This document shows, one piece after another, positions 16,209-24,370 of a DNA stretch of 64,000 nucleotides. Location of the stretch: the NCBI RefSeq assembly GCF_003387155.1, contig NZ_QUMT01000001.1:744001-808000 (forward strand). Reading direction: 5' to 3'. The notes under the pieces were generated by a model. That model saw nothing but the letters and a program-made list of their open reading frames with translations, searched no databases and had not been told where the DNA came from. The DNA comes from Roseateles depolymerans. Lineage in GTDB: Bacteria > Pseudomonadota > Gammaproteobacteria > Burkholderiales > Burkholderiaceae_C. How positions within the stretch are numbered: the stretch's first letter is position 1; each line of letters opens with the position of its first letter. The position numbers and the translations under genes were made by a program.

Positions 16209-17456
16209 ATGCTCAAGAAGATTCCCACCGCTCAGGTCTCCTTAGGAATGTATTTGCACGGCCTTGAAGGGTCCTGGCTGTCGCATCCCTTCTGGAAGAC
16301 CAAGTTCGTGCTCACCGACCCGGCAGACGTGAAGGCGCTGCTGGCCAGCGGCGTTCCGTTCTGCTGGATCGATGCTTCCAAGGGCCTGGACGTGGGGCAA
16401 TCCGCTTCAGACCCCGCGCCGGCCCCGGCCCCCGAGCCTGAACCCGAACCCGTCCCGCAAGCCCCGGCGCTGGTGAAGTCCACGCCCACCCTGTCGCTGG
16501 ACCGGCAGCCGGCCACCATGGGCGAGGAAATCGAGCGGGCCGCGCAGGTGGTCAACAAGTCCAAGCAGGCGGTGATGAGCCTGTTCAACGAGGCGCGTCT
16601 GGGCAAGGCGGTGGACGCCGAGCAATGCCTGCCCCTGGTGGAAGAAGTGGCCAGCTCGGTGGTGCGCAACCCCTCCGCGCTGATCAGCCTGGCGCGGCTC
16701 AAGACCAAGGACGACTACACCTACATGCATTCGGTGGCGGTCTGCGCGCTGATGGTGTCCCTGGCCCGTCAACTGGGCCTGGACGAAGCCACCACCCGCG
16801 AGGCCGGACTGGCTGGCCTGCTGCACGACGTGGGCAAGATGGCCATGCCGCTGGATGTGCTGAACAAGCCCGGCGCGCTGACCGACGCCGAGTTCGCCAT
16901 CATGCGCGGCCACCCGACCCGCGGCTATGAAATGCTCAAGGACGGCTCCGCCGTGCCGCCCTCCGCGCTGGACGTGGCGCTGCATCACCACGAGAAGATG
17001 GACGGCACCGGCTACCCGGCCAAGCTGGCGGGAGAGCAGATCACGCTGATGTCCCGCATGGGCGCGGTGTGCGACGTGTACGACGCCATCACCTCCAACC
17101 GTCCCTACAAGAATGCGTGGGACCCCGCCGCCTCGCTGGCCCGCATGGCGCAGTGGAACGGTCATTTCGACCCGCTGGTGTTCCAGGCCTTCGTCAAGTG
17201 CGTCGGCATCTATCCGGTGGGCACGCTGGTCAAGCTGCAATCCGGCCGTCTGGCCGTGGTGCTGGACCAGAACACCACCGCGCTGACCGCGCCCCGCGTG
17301 CGGGTCTTCTACTCGACCAAATCGCAGATGCCGATTCCCACCCAGATCCTGGACCTCTCCGCCGCAGGCGCGGGCGACCGCATCGTCGGCCGCGAGGACC
17401 CGGCCGCCTGGGGCTTCCAGCGCCTGGACGAACTCTGGCAGAAAGCCGCGACCTGA
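16209..17456 (+). CDS. HD-GYP domain protein with N-terminal DUF3391, probable cyclic-di-GMP phosphodiesterase
   Basis: The 415-residue protein begins with a DUF3391-type domain (MLKKIPTAQVSLGMYLHGLE, about residues 1-70), then a Pro/Glu-rich linker (PAPAPEPEPEPVPQAP) and an HD-GYP domain. The metal-site HD lies in LLHDVGKMAMP and the GYP motif in KMDGTGYPAKLAGEQ, followed by VCDVYDAITSNRPYK. Such domains hydrolyse cyclic-di-GMP to GMP or pGpG. All key residues are visible, so activity is likely. An open frame extends upstream to 16065 but through the terminator, so the ATG at 16209 is chosen. It ends 4 bp before ureD, an unexpected partner that may be co-expressed. Confidence 0.93.
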   Translation: MLKKIPTAQVSLGMYLHGLEGSWLSHPFWKTKFVLTDPADVKALLASGVPFCWIDASKGLDVGQSASDPAPAPAPEPEPEPVPQAPALVKSTPTLSLDRQPATMGEEIERAAQVVNKSKQAVMSLFNEARLGKAVDAEQCLPLVEEVASSVVRNPSALISLARLKTKDDYTYMHSVAVCALMVSLARQLGLDEATTREAGLAGLLHDVGKMAMPLDVLNKPGALTDAEFAIMRGHPTRGYEMLKDGSAVPPSALDVALHHHEKMDGTGYPAKLAGEQITLMSRMGAVCDVYDAITSNRPYKNAWDPAASLARMAQWNGHFDPLVFQAFVKCVGIYPVGTLVKLQSGRLAVVLDQNTTALTAPRVRVFYSTKSQMPIPTQILDLSAAGAGDRIVGREDPAAWGFQRLDELWQKAAT

Positions 17457-17460
17457 GCCG

Positions 17461-18312
17461 GTGCAGACCCTCGCCCACAAGACCTGGCTCGCGCGGCTGA
17501 GCGCCGACTACCGTGTCGAGCGCGGACGCTGCGTCGTCAGCCATGCCCATGAAGGGCCGCTGCGGCTGCTCAAGAGCCTGTATCCGGAAGGCGATGCGCT
17601 GTGTCACAGCGTGCTGGTGCATCCGCCCAGCGGGCTGGTCGGCGGGGACACGCTCGACATCCGCCTGACCCTGGCCACGCAGGCGCACGCGCTGATCACC
17701 ACGCCAGGCGCGACGCGGTTCTACCGCAGCCCACACGGCGCCCCCGCCACGCAGCGGGTGCATGCCCGGCTGGAGGCCGGTGCACGGCTGGAATGGCTGC
17801 CGCTGGAGGCCATTGCCTACCCGGGCTGCGAAGCCTTGAACGAAGCGGTCTTTGATCTGGCGCCGGGCGCCGAACTGCTGGCCTGGGACATCACCGCCCT
17901 GGGCTTGCCGGGAGCCGGACAGCCGTTCGACCACGGCCGCTTCACCCAGCATCTGGAACTGCCCGGCCACTGGCTGGAGCGGGGCACGCTCGATGCGCAG
18001 GATGCCGTGTTGATGCACGGGCCGCTCGGCCTGTCCGGCCAGCGTTGCCTCGGCACCTTGATCTTTGCCGCCGGGGACGCGATTCCTCGGGAGCGGCGGG
18101 AGCTGGCCCTGGAGGCCGTCCGCGCGGTGATCGAAGCCGATCCCCTGCAACGCCTGGCCGGCGCCACGGCGGCGCAGGACCGTGTGCTGGTGGTGCGGGC
18201 CGTCGGGCCGGTGGTGGAACCGGTGGCCCAGTTGCTCAGGGCCTGCTGGTCCACCTGGCGGCAGACCCTGTGGGGCCTCCCGGCCCAGGTTCCCCGTCTC
18301 TGGTCGATGTGA
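17461..18312 (+). CDS. ureD: Urease accessory protein UreD
   Basis: The 283-residue protein, with a GTG start, matches UreD/UreH: an early LSADYRVERGRCVVSHAHEG, LLKSLYPEGDALCHSVLVHP, PSGLVGGDTLDIRLTL, the TTPGATRFYRSPHG motif and EWLPLEAIAYPGCEA. UreD binds urease apoprotein and with UreF and UreG forms the complex that delivers nickel to the active site. It lies about 15.8 kb away from ureABC, behind an HD-GYP gene, whereas ureD usually stands just upstream of ureA. The remaining urease genes run from 34082 to 39142, and no second ureD is seen there. Confidence 0.95.
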   Translation: MQTLAHKTWLARLSADYRVERGRCVVSHAHEGPLRLLKSLYPEGDALCHSVLVHPPSGLVGGDTLDIRLTLATQAHALITTPGATRFYRSPHGAPATQRVHARLEAGARLEWLPLEAIAYPGCEALNEAVFDLAPGAELLAWDITALGLPGAGQPFDHGRFTQHLELPGHWLERGTLDAQDAVLMHGPLGLSGQRCLGTLIFAAGDAIPRERRELALEAVRAVIEADPLQRLAGATAAQDRVLVVRAVGPVVEPVAQLLRACWSTWRQTLWGLPAQVPRLWSM

Positions 18313-18319
18313 GGTATTT

Positions 18320-18351
18320 CACATCCGAATAACCCGCCCGGATGTGGCGGG
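18320..18351. terminator. Hairpin between converging ureD and small gene
   Basis: Two overlapping, mutually exclusive stems are possible: CACATCCG/CGGATGTG (18320-18346) and CCCGCC/GGCGGG (18333-18351). On the minus strand the second is followed by TTATT, so it may terminate the 84-residue gene; on the plus strand no T tract follows. Confidence 0.4.
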
Positions 18352-18433
18352 CGGCCTGCGGCTCAGAGCGCTCGCCCGATCCAGGGCAGGCAATGACGCG
18401 CGCAGTGGGCAGCGGCCCGCAGGCCGCTTGGCT

Positions 18434-18688
18434 TCACAGCCAGGAATGACCGGCGGCGCGGCGCAGCGAGTCGGCGAACGCCGGACGGGCGGCGTCTTCC
18501 TGACGGGCTGCGGCCAGCATGGCGGCACGCAGACGGCGTTCCCCGATGAAACGCGCGCCCAGCTCGATCAGACCGATCACTTCGCTGGCAATGGCCACCA
18601 CCCGTTCGCCCGCTTCGCGTGCAATGCCGGCGCGCTGAACGTCGGCGGGCATGACTTGCAGGGGAGCTTCAAAAACTTGGGTGTGCAT
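18434..18688 (-). CDS. Small hypothetical protein
   Basis: This 84-residue protein (start MHTQVFEAPLQVMPADVQRA) is mostly amphipathic helix, with GERVVAIASEVIGLIELGAR and FIGERRLRAAMLAAARQED. No signal peptide or clear membrane span is seen, and I do not recognise the family. AAGGACCCACC before the ATG gives a fair ribosome site, and this start is preferred to the upstream one at 18793, which would overlap the LysR promoter region. It is divergent from the LysR gene, which might regulate it. Function unknown. Confidence 0.6.
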   Translation of the reverse strand: MHTQVFEAPLQVMPADVQRAGIAREAGERVVAIASEVIGLIELGARFIGERRLRAAMLAAARQEDAARPAFADSLRRAAGHSWL

Positions 18689-18831
18689 GGTGGGTCCTTG
18701 TGGACGGTTGCAGCACCTGCTGCAGATCCGTTGGCGTGATATTGGGGTATTTACGTAGTCCTGCCCAATTGAGAAGCAGAATCGGGTCATCACTGACGCG
18801 AATGACCCGGCCTTTCCCCTAGCATCGAGCC

Positions 18832-19818
18832 ATGCACAGTTCCCGCCCCGTCAACTTCCGGACCCTGGACCTCAACCTCCTGCGGGTGTTCGATGTGGTG
18901 ATGGAAGAACGCCATGTCACGCGCGCGGCGCAGCGGCTGTCCATCACCCAGCCGGCGGTCAGCAACGCGTTGCGGCGCCTGCGGGAGGCGACCAACGAGG
19001 AACTGTTCATTCCCACGCCCACCGGCGTGGCTCCGACGCCCCATGCGCTGGCCCTGTGGCCGACCATCCGCACCGCGCTGGCCAATCTGCAGGACGCTCT
19101 CGCGCCCCAGGCTTTCGACCCAAAGGCCGCTGGCAACACCATCAGCTTCACCCTGGCCATGGCAGACGCCACCGCTGCGCTGGTGGTGCCGGCGCTGGCC
19201 CGGCGTTTCCTGGAAGACGGCGTGCATGTGGGCCTGCGCATCGTGCCGCTGACCACGCGGGACCCGCGCGAGATGCTGGAGCAAGGCCGCGCCGATGTGG
19301 CCATCGGCTTCTTTCCGGACATCGTCACACTGATGGGCCAGCCCGGGGGCGAAGCCTTTCGCAAGGCCTCGCTCTATGTCAGCCAGTACCTGTGCGTGAT
19401 GCGGCGGGACCATCCCCTGGCTGCGCCCGAAGCGCTGACGCTGGATGCCTACTGCGCGGCCCAGCATCTGCGGGTGAGTTTTGCCGGTCGGCCGCATGGC
19501 TTCGTGGATGACGCCCTGGCGGCGCTGGGTCGCCAGCGCACCGTGGCCATCACCGTCAACAGCTTCTTCACCGGAGGCCTGGCGGTGCAGCAGTCCGACC
19601 TGCTGACCGTCCTGCCCAACAGCTTCATCCCCGCCACCGGCATCAGCAGCCTGCTGGCCAGCCGGGAATTGCCGTTCAAGCTGCCGCACATCGACATCAG
19701 CCAGGTCTGGCATGTGCGGCATGAGCTGGATGCGGCACAGCGATGGTTGCGGCAGATGCTCTCCGAAGCGGCGGCGACCGTGCGGGCGGGGACGCCCACA
19801 CCGCCGGTGCTGCAATAA
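18832..19818 (+). CDS. LysR family transcriptional regulator
   Basis: The 328-residue protein has a classical LysR N-terminus. The winged helix-turn-helix spans about residues 12-70 (FRTLDLNLLRVFDVVMEERH, VTRAAQRLSITQPAVSNALR, RLREATNEELFIPTPTG), followed by an effector-binding domain with two lobes (ISFTLAMADATAALVVPALA). The pattern is closest to the NodD/LeuO-like branch. The inducer is unknown. It is divergent from the 84-residue gene and convergent with urtE, so a role in urea transport control cannot be assumed from position alone. Confidence 0.94.
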   Translation: MHSSRPVNFRTLDLNLLRVFDVVMEERHVTRAAQRLSITQPAVSNALRRLREATNEELFIPTPTGVAPTPHALALWPTIRTALANLQDALAPQAFDPKAAGNTISFTLAMADATAALVVPALARRFLEDGVHVGLRIVPLTTRDPREMLEQGRADVAIGFFPDIVTLMGQPGGEAFRKASLYVSQYLCVMRRDHPLAAPEALTLDAYCAAQHLRVSFAGRPHGFVDDALAALGRQRTVAITVNSFFTGGLAVQQSDLLTVLPNSFIPATGISSLLASRELPFKLPHIDISQVWHVRHELDAAQRWLRQMLSEAAATVRAGTPTPPVLQ

Positions 19819-19878
19819 GCCCGACGCGGAAGGGCATCCGGCATCGGGCATCGGGCGAGCGCTTGGCGCGAGCCGGGA

Positions 19879-20604
19879 TCAGATCGCCACCAGCCCCCGG
19901 ATCTCCGGTTGCTGCATCGCGGCACGGTCGCCCCGCGCAATGACTGATCCGCGCTCCAGCACCAGAAACTCATCGGCCAGCTCGGCCGCAAAATCGTAGT
20001 ACTGCTCACACAGCAGGATGGCCACCGGATGCCCGTCCAGGCCTTCATCGGCCAGGCGGCGGATCACCCGTCCGATGTCCTTGATGATGCTGGGCTGGAT
20101 CCCTTCGGTCGGCTCATCCAGGATCAGCAGCCGCGGTGACGAGGCCAGCGCCCGTGCAATCGCCAACTGCTGCTGCTGCCCGCCGGACAGGTCCCCGCCG
20201 CGCCGCCGCAGCATTTGCTGCAGCACCGGAAACAGCTCATACAGATGCGTGGGCACCGGCGTGCCGCCCGGCTTGCTGGCCAGGCCCATGCGCAGGTTCT
20301 CCTCCACCGTGAGGCGGGCGAAGATCTCGCGCCCCTGCGGCACGTAGCCGATACCCGCTCGTGCGCGCTGGTAGGGCGTGGCCCGGCTGATGTCCTCGCC
20401 GGCCAGTCGCACCGTGCCGGAGCGGATGGGCACCAGCCCCATCAGGCTCTTGAGCAGGCTGGTCTTGCCCACGCCATTGCGGCCTAGCAGCACAGTGATG
20501 CGGCCGGGGCTGGCGCTCACCGACACGTCCCGCAGGATGTGGGAGCCGCCGTAGTACTGGTGGATGCCTTCTGCACTGAGCATTGCGTCGTTCATGGCGG
20601 TCAC
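19879..20604 (-). CDS. urtE: Urea ABC transporter ATP-binding subunit UrtE
   Basis: The 241-residue ATPase has Walker A LLGRNGVGKTSLLKSL, signature GGDLSGGQQQQLAIARAL, Walker B RLLILDEPTEGIQP and the QYYGGSHILRDVS opening typical of UrtE/LivF. The text GREIFARLTVEENLRMGL is also characteristic. It energises urea import with UrtD through the UrtBC channel. The assigned start is a GTG overlapping the urtD stop (GTGA); an ATG nine bases downstream (20595) is a good alternative. It is the last gene of the urtABCDE operon. Confidence 0.95.
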   Translation of the reverse strand: MTAMNDAMLSAEGIHQYYGGSHILRDVSVSASPGRITVLLGRNGVGKTSLLKSLMGLVPIRSGTVRLAGEDISRATPYQRARAGIGYVPQGREIFARLTVEENLRMGLASKPGGTPVPTHLYELFPVLQQMLRRRGGDLSGGQQQQLAIARALASSPRLLILDEPTEGIQPSIIKDIGRVIRRLADEGLDGHPVAILLCEQYYDFAAELADEFLVLERGSVIARGDRAAMQQPEIRGLVAI

Positions 20605-21437
20605 CGCCCCAGATAGGTCTCGATGACCCGTTCATCCGCCTGCACCTGCGCCAGCGTGCCCTCGGCCAGGACCGATCCTTCGGCCAGCACGGTCACCTTC
20701 TCGGCAATGGTGTCCACAAAGCCCATGTCATGCTCCACCACGATGATGCTGTGCCGCCCCTTGAGGGTGAGGATGAGTTCGGCCGTGCGCTCGGTTTCCT
20801 GGTCGGTCATGCCGGCCACCGGCTCGTCCAGCAGCAGCAGCCGCGGGTCCTGCACCAGCAGCATGCCGATCTCCAGCCACTGCTTCTGGCCGTGGCTCAG
20901 CAGTCCGGCCGGGCGCTGCAACTGGTCGGCCAGGCGGATCAGCACCAGCACCTCGGCCAGCCGGTCTTTCTGCGCGCCGGTGAGTCGCCCCCAGACGGAT
21001 GCACGCAGGCGCCGGTCCCCCTGCAGCGCCAGCTCCAGGTTCTCGTAGACGGTCAGCGCCTCGAAGACGGTCGGGCGCTGGAACTTGCGGCCGATGCCCA
21101 GCTGCGCAATCTCGGCCTCGCTGTGCCGCAGCAGGTTGATGGTGCCGCCGAAGTAGACCGTGCCGCTGTCGGGCCGGGTCTTGCCGGTGATGATGTCCAT
21201 CATCGTGGTCTTGCCGGCGCCGTTCGGTCCGATGATGCAGCGCAGTTCCCCCGGCGCGATGTCGATGGACAGGCCCCGGATGGCCTTGAAGCCGTCGAAG
21301 CTGACGTGGACGTCTTCCAGGTAGAGGATGCGCCCATGCGTCAGGTCCAGTGCGCCCGGCTGCACGACGCGCCCATAACCCGCGCCGCTGGCCCGGGCCA
21401 GACGTTCGGTGCCTTGCTCCAGCAGGTCGGGATTCAT
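20601..21437 (-). CDS. urtD: Urea ABC transporter ATP-binding subunit UrtD
   Basis: The 278-residue subunit has Walker A IGPNGAGKTTMMDIITGKTR, a signature-like LLSHGQKQWLEIGMLL, Walker B RLLLLDEPVAGM and the DVHVSFDGFKAIRGLSIDI start typical of UrtD/LivG. SHGQKQW in place of the usual LSGGQ motif is characteristic of UrtD. The start at 21437 overlaps the urtC stop by ATGA. A longer frame upstream runs through urtC and is rejected. About 28 residues precede the ABC core, including ASGAGYGRVVQPG. Confidence 0.95.
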   Translation of the reverse strand: MNPDLLEQGTERLARASGAGYGRVVQPGALDLTHGRILYLEDVHVSFDGFKAIRGLSIDIAPGELRCIIGPNGAGKTTMMDIITGKTRPDSGTVYFGGTINLLRHSEAEIAQLGIGRKFQRPTVFEALTVYENLELALQGDRRLRASVWGRLTGAQKDRLAEVLVLIRLADQLQRPAGLLSHGQKQWLEIGMLLVQDPRLLLLDEPVAGMTDQETERTAELILTLKGRHSIIVVEHDMGFVDTIAEKVTVLAEGSVLAEGTLAQVQADERVIETYLGR

Positions 21438-22621
21438 GCGGCCTCCTGGCCGGACGCTGCCGAGGCCCGTGCACGACGCAGCCGGCGCACCAGCCCGGCA
21501 ATGCCGTCCGGCATGAACAGCGTCACCGCCACGAACAGCGCCCCCAGCACATACAGCCAGAACTCCGGGGCCACCTGGGTGAGCCAGCTCTTGGCGCCGT
21601 TGACCACAAAGGCACCGGCAATCGGGCCGGCCAGCGTGCCGCGTCCGCCCACGGCCGCCCAGATGGCGATCTCGATGGAATTGGCCACGCTCATTTCGCT
21701 GGGGTTGATGATGCCGACCTGCGGCACATACAGCGCGCCAGCCACGCCGCACAGCAGGGCCGACAGCACCCAGGCCGCCAGTTTGTAGGGCAGCGGCGAG
21801 TAGCCGCAGAACATCAGCCGCGACTCCGCGTCCCGCACCGCACTGAGCACCCGCCCGAACTTGGCGCGGGTGAGCCAGCGCAGGCCCAGATAGGCGCCGA
21901 TCAGCGCCAGCGCGCTCAGCACGAACAGCACCATGCGCATGCCCGGTGTGGTGATCGACAGGCCCAGGATGCGCTTGAAGTCGGTGAAGCCGTTGTTGCC
22001 GCCGAAGCCGGTCTCATTGCGGAAGAACAGCAGCATGGCCGCATAGGTCATGGCCTGGGTGATGATGGAGAAATACACGCCCTGGATGCGGGAGCGGAAG
22101 GCGAAGAAGCCAAACACCAGGGCCACCGTGCCCGGCACCAGCAGCACCAGCAGCAGCGTGGCGCTGAAGCTGCCGCTGAGCGTCCAGTGCCAGGGCAGGG
22201 ACTTCCAGTCGAGGAACACCATGAAGTCCGGCAGCGCGCTGCGGTACTGGCCATCGGTGCCGATCTGGCGCATGAGATACATGCCCATCACATAGCCGCC
22301 GAGCGCGAAGTACAGGCCGTGCCCCAGCGACAGGATGCCGGTGAAGCCCCAGATCAGGTCCATGGCCAGGGCACACAGCGCGTAGCAGCAGAACTTGCCC
22401 AGCAGGCTCACCCAGTAGCCATCCAGATGCAGCGGATGCTGCGGCGGCAGGGCCAGGTTGAGCAGCGGCACCACCAGGCAGGCGACCAGCACCGCCAGGG
22501 CCAGGCCGATCCAGCCGGCGCGGCTGAGCAGCGCGGGCGGTGTGGGCAGGGTCAGGGGCGCGGCCAAGGACGGGCCCATGGACGGACCCATGGCGGGAGA
22601 GGAGGGAAGGCGGGAAGTCAT
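21434..22621 (-). CDS. urtC: Urea ABC transporter permease UrtC
   Basis: The permease of about 395 residues is mostly membrane helices and carries the UrtC pattern: DGYWVSLLGKFCCYALCALA, MDLIWGFTGILSLGHGLYFA, GGYVMGMYLMRQIG, FGGNNGFTDFKRILG and AAVGGRGTLAGPIAGAFVVN. It forms the channel with UrtB. The N-terminus is uncertain. The frame is open to a TTG at 22690, with ATGs at 22633 and 22621; I chose 22621, which has a GGA eight bases upstream. About 40 Pro/Ala/Met-rich residues precede the first helix. Confidence 0.92.
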   Translation of the reverse strand: MTSRLPSSPAMGPSMGPSLAAPLTLPTPPALLSRAGWIGLALAVLVACLVVPLLNLALPPQHPLHLDGYWVSLLGKFCCYALCALAMDLIWGFTGILSLGHGLYFALGGYVMGMYLMRQIGTDGQYRSALPDFMVFLDWKSLPWHWTLSGSFSATLLLVLLVPGTVALVFGFFAFRSRIQGVYFSIITQAMTYAAMLLFFRNETGFGGNNGFTDFKRILGLSITTPGMRMVLFVLSALALIGAYLGLRWLTRAKFGRVLSAVRDAESRLMFCGYSPLPYKLAAWVLSALLCGVAGALYVPQVGIINPSEMSVANSIEIAIWAAVGGRGTLAGPIAGAFVVNGAKSWLTQVAPEFWLYVLGALFVAVTLFMPDGIAGLVRRLRRARASAASGQEAA

Positions 22622-22709
22622 CAGGCGATCCATGAAGACGGCGGGGTCGCAAAGGGAGAAGCAAAGGGCGTGGCGGAATCCGTAGCGCAAGCCGAGGCAG
22701 CGGGGCGGC

Positions 22710-24308
22710 TCATCGCGTTCTCACCGCAAAGAGGCCCTGCGGTCGTTTCTGGATGAAGACGATGATGAAGACCAGCACCGCAATCTTGGCCAGCACTGCG
22801 CCCACCACGCCCTCCAGCGCCTTGTTGGCCAGCCCCAGGCCCAGCGCCGCGAGCACCGTGCCGGCAAGTTGCCCCACACCGCCCAGCACCACCACCATGA
22901 AGGCATCGACGATGTAGCTCTGGCCCAGGTCCGGGCCCACATTGCCCACCTGGCTCAAGGCGCAGCCGGCCAGGCCCGCCAGGCCCGAGCCCAGCGCAAA
23001 GGCATAGGTGTCCACACGGGCGGTCGGCACGCCCATGCAGGACGCGATCGGCCGGTTCTGCGTGACGGCCCGCACGAACAGGCCCAGCCGTGTGCGGCCG
23101 ATCAGCAGCGCCATGCCGCCCAGCACCGCCACTGCAAAGACGATGATCACCAGCCGGTTGGTCGGCAGGGCCAGACCCGGCAGCAGGTTCAGCGACCCGG
23201 CCATCCAGCCGGGGCTCTCCACCGCCACGTTCTGCGCCCCAAAGAGGCTGCGCACCGCCTGCATCAGGATGAGGCTCAGGCCCCAGGTGGCCAGCAGCGT
23301 CTCCAGCGGCCGTCCATACAACCAGCGCAGCACCGTGCGCTCCAGCAGCGCCCCGACCGCGGCCGACGCGAGAAAGGCCGCCGGCATCGCCACCACGAGA
23401 TAGGCGCCGAACCAGGTCGGCGGCATCCACTGGCGGAAAGCGACCTGCACCAGGTAGGTGGCGTAGGCGCCGATCATCATCAGCTCGCCATGCGCCATGT
23501 TGATCACGCCCATCAGCCCATAGGTGATGGCCAGCCCCAGTGCCACCAGCAGCAGGATGCTGGCCAGGCTGACGCCGGTGAACAGCGCGCCCAGGCGCTC
23601 GCCCCAGGCCAGCGTCGATTCCACCTGCGACAGCGACTTGCGTAGCGCGGCCACGACCGCCGGGTCCTGCTCTTCCGCCAGGCGCTGGTTCAGCAGCAGC
23701 CGCGTCTCCGGGCTGTGGGACTCGCCCAGCAGGCGGGCCGCCTGCAAGCGCTTGGCGGCATCGGTGCTGGCGGCCAGGGCCGCGGCCTGGGTGAGCGCCA
23801 GGGCTTCCTTGACCGCGTCATCCTTCTCCTGGGCCAGGGCCCGCGCCAGCAGCGGGGCCTTGGATTCATCCACGCCGGCATCCAGCAGGGCGCGGGCGGC
23901 GGCCAGACGCTCGCGGGCATCGGGGCTGGACAGGCGCAGGCTGGCCAGTGCCCCATCCAGCTCGCTGCGCAGCCGGTTGTTGAGCATCACATCCTCCAGG
24001 CCTTCGGGGGCCGGAGAGACTGCTGCGCCGGTGACCGCATCGGTGAGCTGTTCACCGTCCAGGATCAGCACCCGGTCGCCGGCCCGCTTGAGCCGTTCTT
24101 CCGCCAGGGCCTTGAGCACCCGCACGGCCCGCTCATCCGGTGCGGCGACCAGTGCATCGATCGCGGCGATGCGGTCGTCCGTCTCCCCTTGCGCGAGCGC
24201 CAGCGCCTGCTGCGGCGTCACCGCCTCGGCCAGGGAGAACCCGCCGAGGCACAGTCCCATCAGGACCCAGGCGAGGACCCTGGACAGCCAGGGCAGGGGT
24301 GATTGCAT
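22710..24308 (-). CDS. urtB: Urea ABC transporter permease UrtB
   Basis: The 532-residue protein begins with a signal-like segment (LAWVLMGLCLGGFSLAEA). A soluble helical region of about 230 residues follows, rich in Ala and Leu with helical-repeat periodicity, then a membrane domain from about residue 245 (GVSLASILLLVALGLAITYG). This layout is usual for proteobacterial UrtB, which is longer than LivH. Motifs include GVINMAHGELMMIGAYATYL and GLFVRAVTQNRPIASCMGVP. The start at 24308 has GGAG six bases upstream; ATGs at 24326 and 24320 are alternatives. Confidence 0.95.
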   Translation of the reverse strand: MQSPLPWLSRVLAWVLMGLCLGGFSLAEAVTPQQALALAQGETDDRIAAIDALVAAPDERAVRVLKALAEERLKRAGDRVLILDGEQLTDAVTGAAVSPAPEGLEDVMLNNRLRSELDGALASLRLSSPDARERLAAARALLDAGVDESKAPLLARALAQEKDDAVKEALALTQAAALAASTDAAKRLQAARLLGESHSPETRLLLNQRLAEEQDPAVVAALRKSLSQVESTLAWGERLGALFTGVSLASILLLVALGLAITYGLMGVINMAHGELMMIGAYATYLVQVAFRQWMPPTWFGAYLVVAMPAAFLASAAVGALLERTVLRWLYGRPLETLLATWGLSLILMQAVRSLFGAQNVAVESPGWMAGSLNLLPGLALPTNRLVIIVFAVAVLGGMALLIGRTRLGLFVRAVTQNRPIASCMGVPTARVDTYAFALGSGLAGLAGCALSQVGNVGPDLGQSYIVDAFMVVVLGGVGQLAGTVLAALGLGLANKALEGVVGAVLAKIAVLVFIIVFIQKRPQGLFAVRTR

Positions 24309-24370
24309 TGTGGACTCCATGCGCAAGAAAGCCCCGCCAGCATCAGGCCGGGCGGGGCGGCACCATCAAC

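Noticed and set aside
22621-22713. Start of urtC at the ATGA overlap with urtB
   Set aside because: That ATG opens a different frame that stops after about 30 codons.
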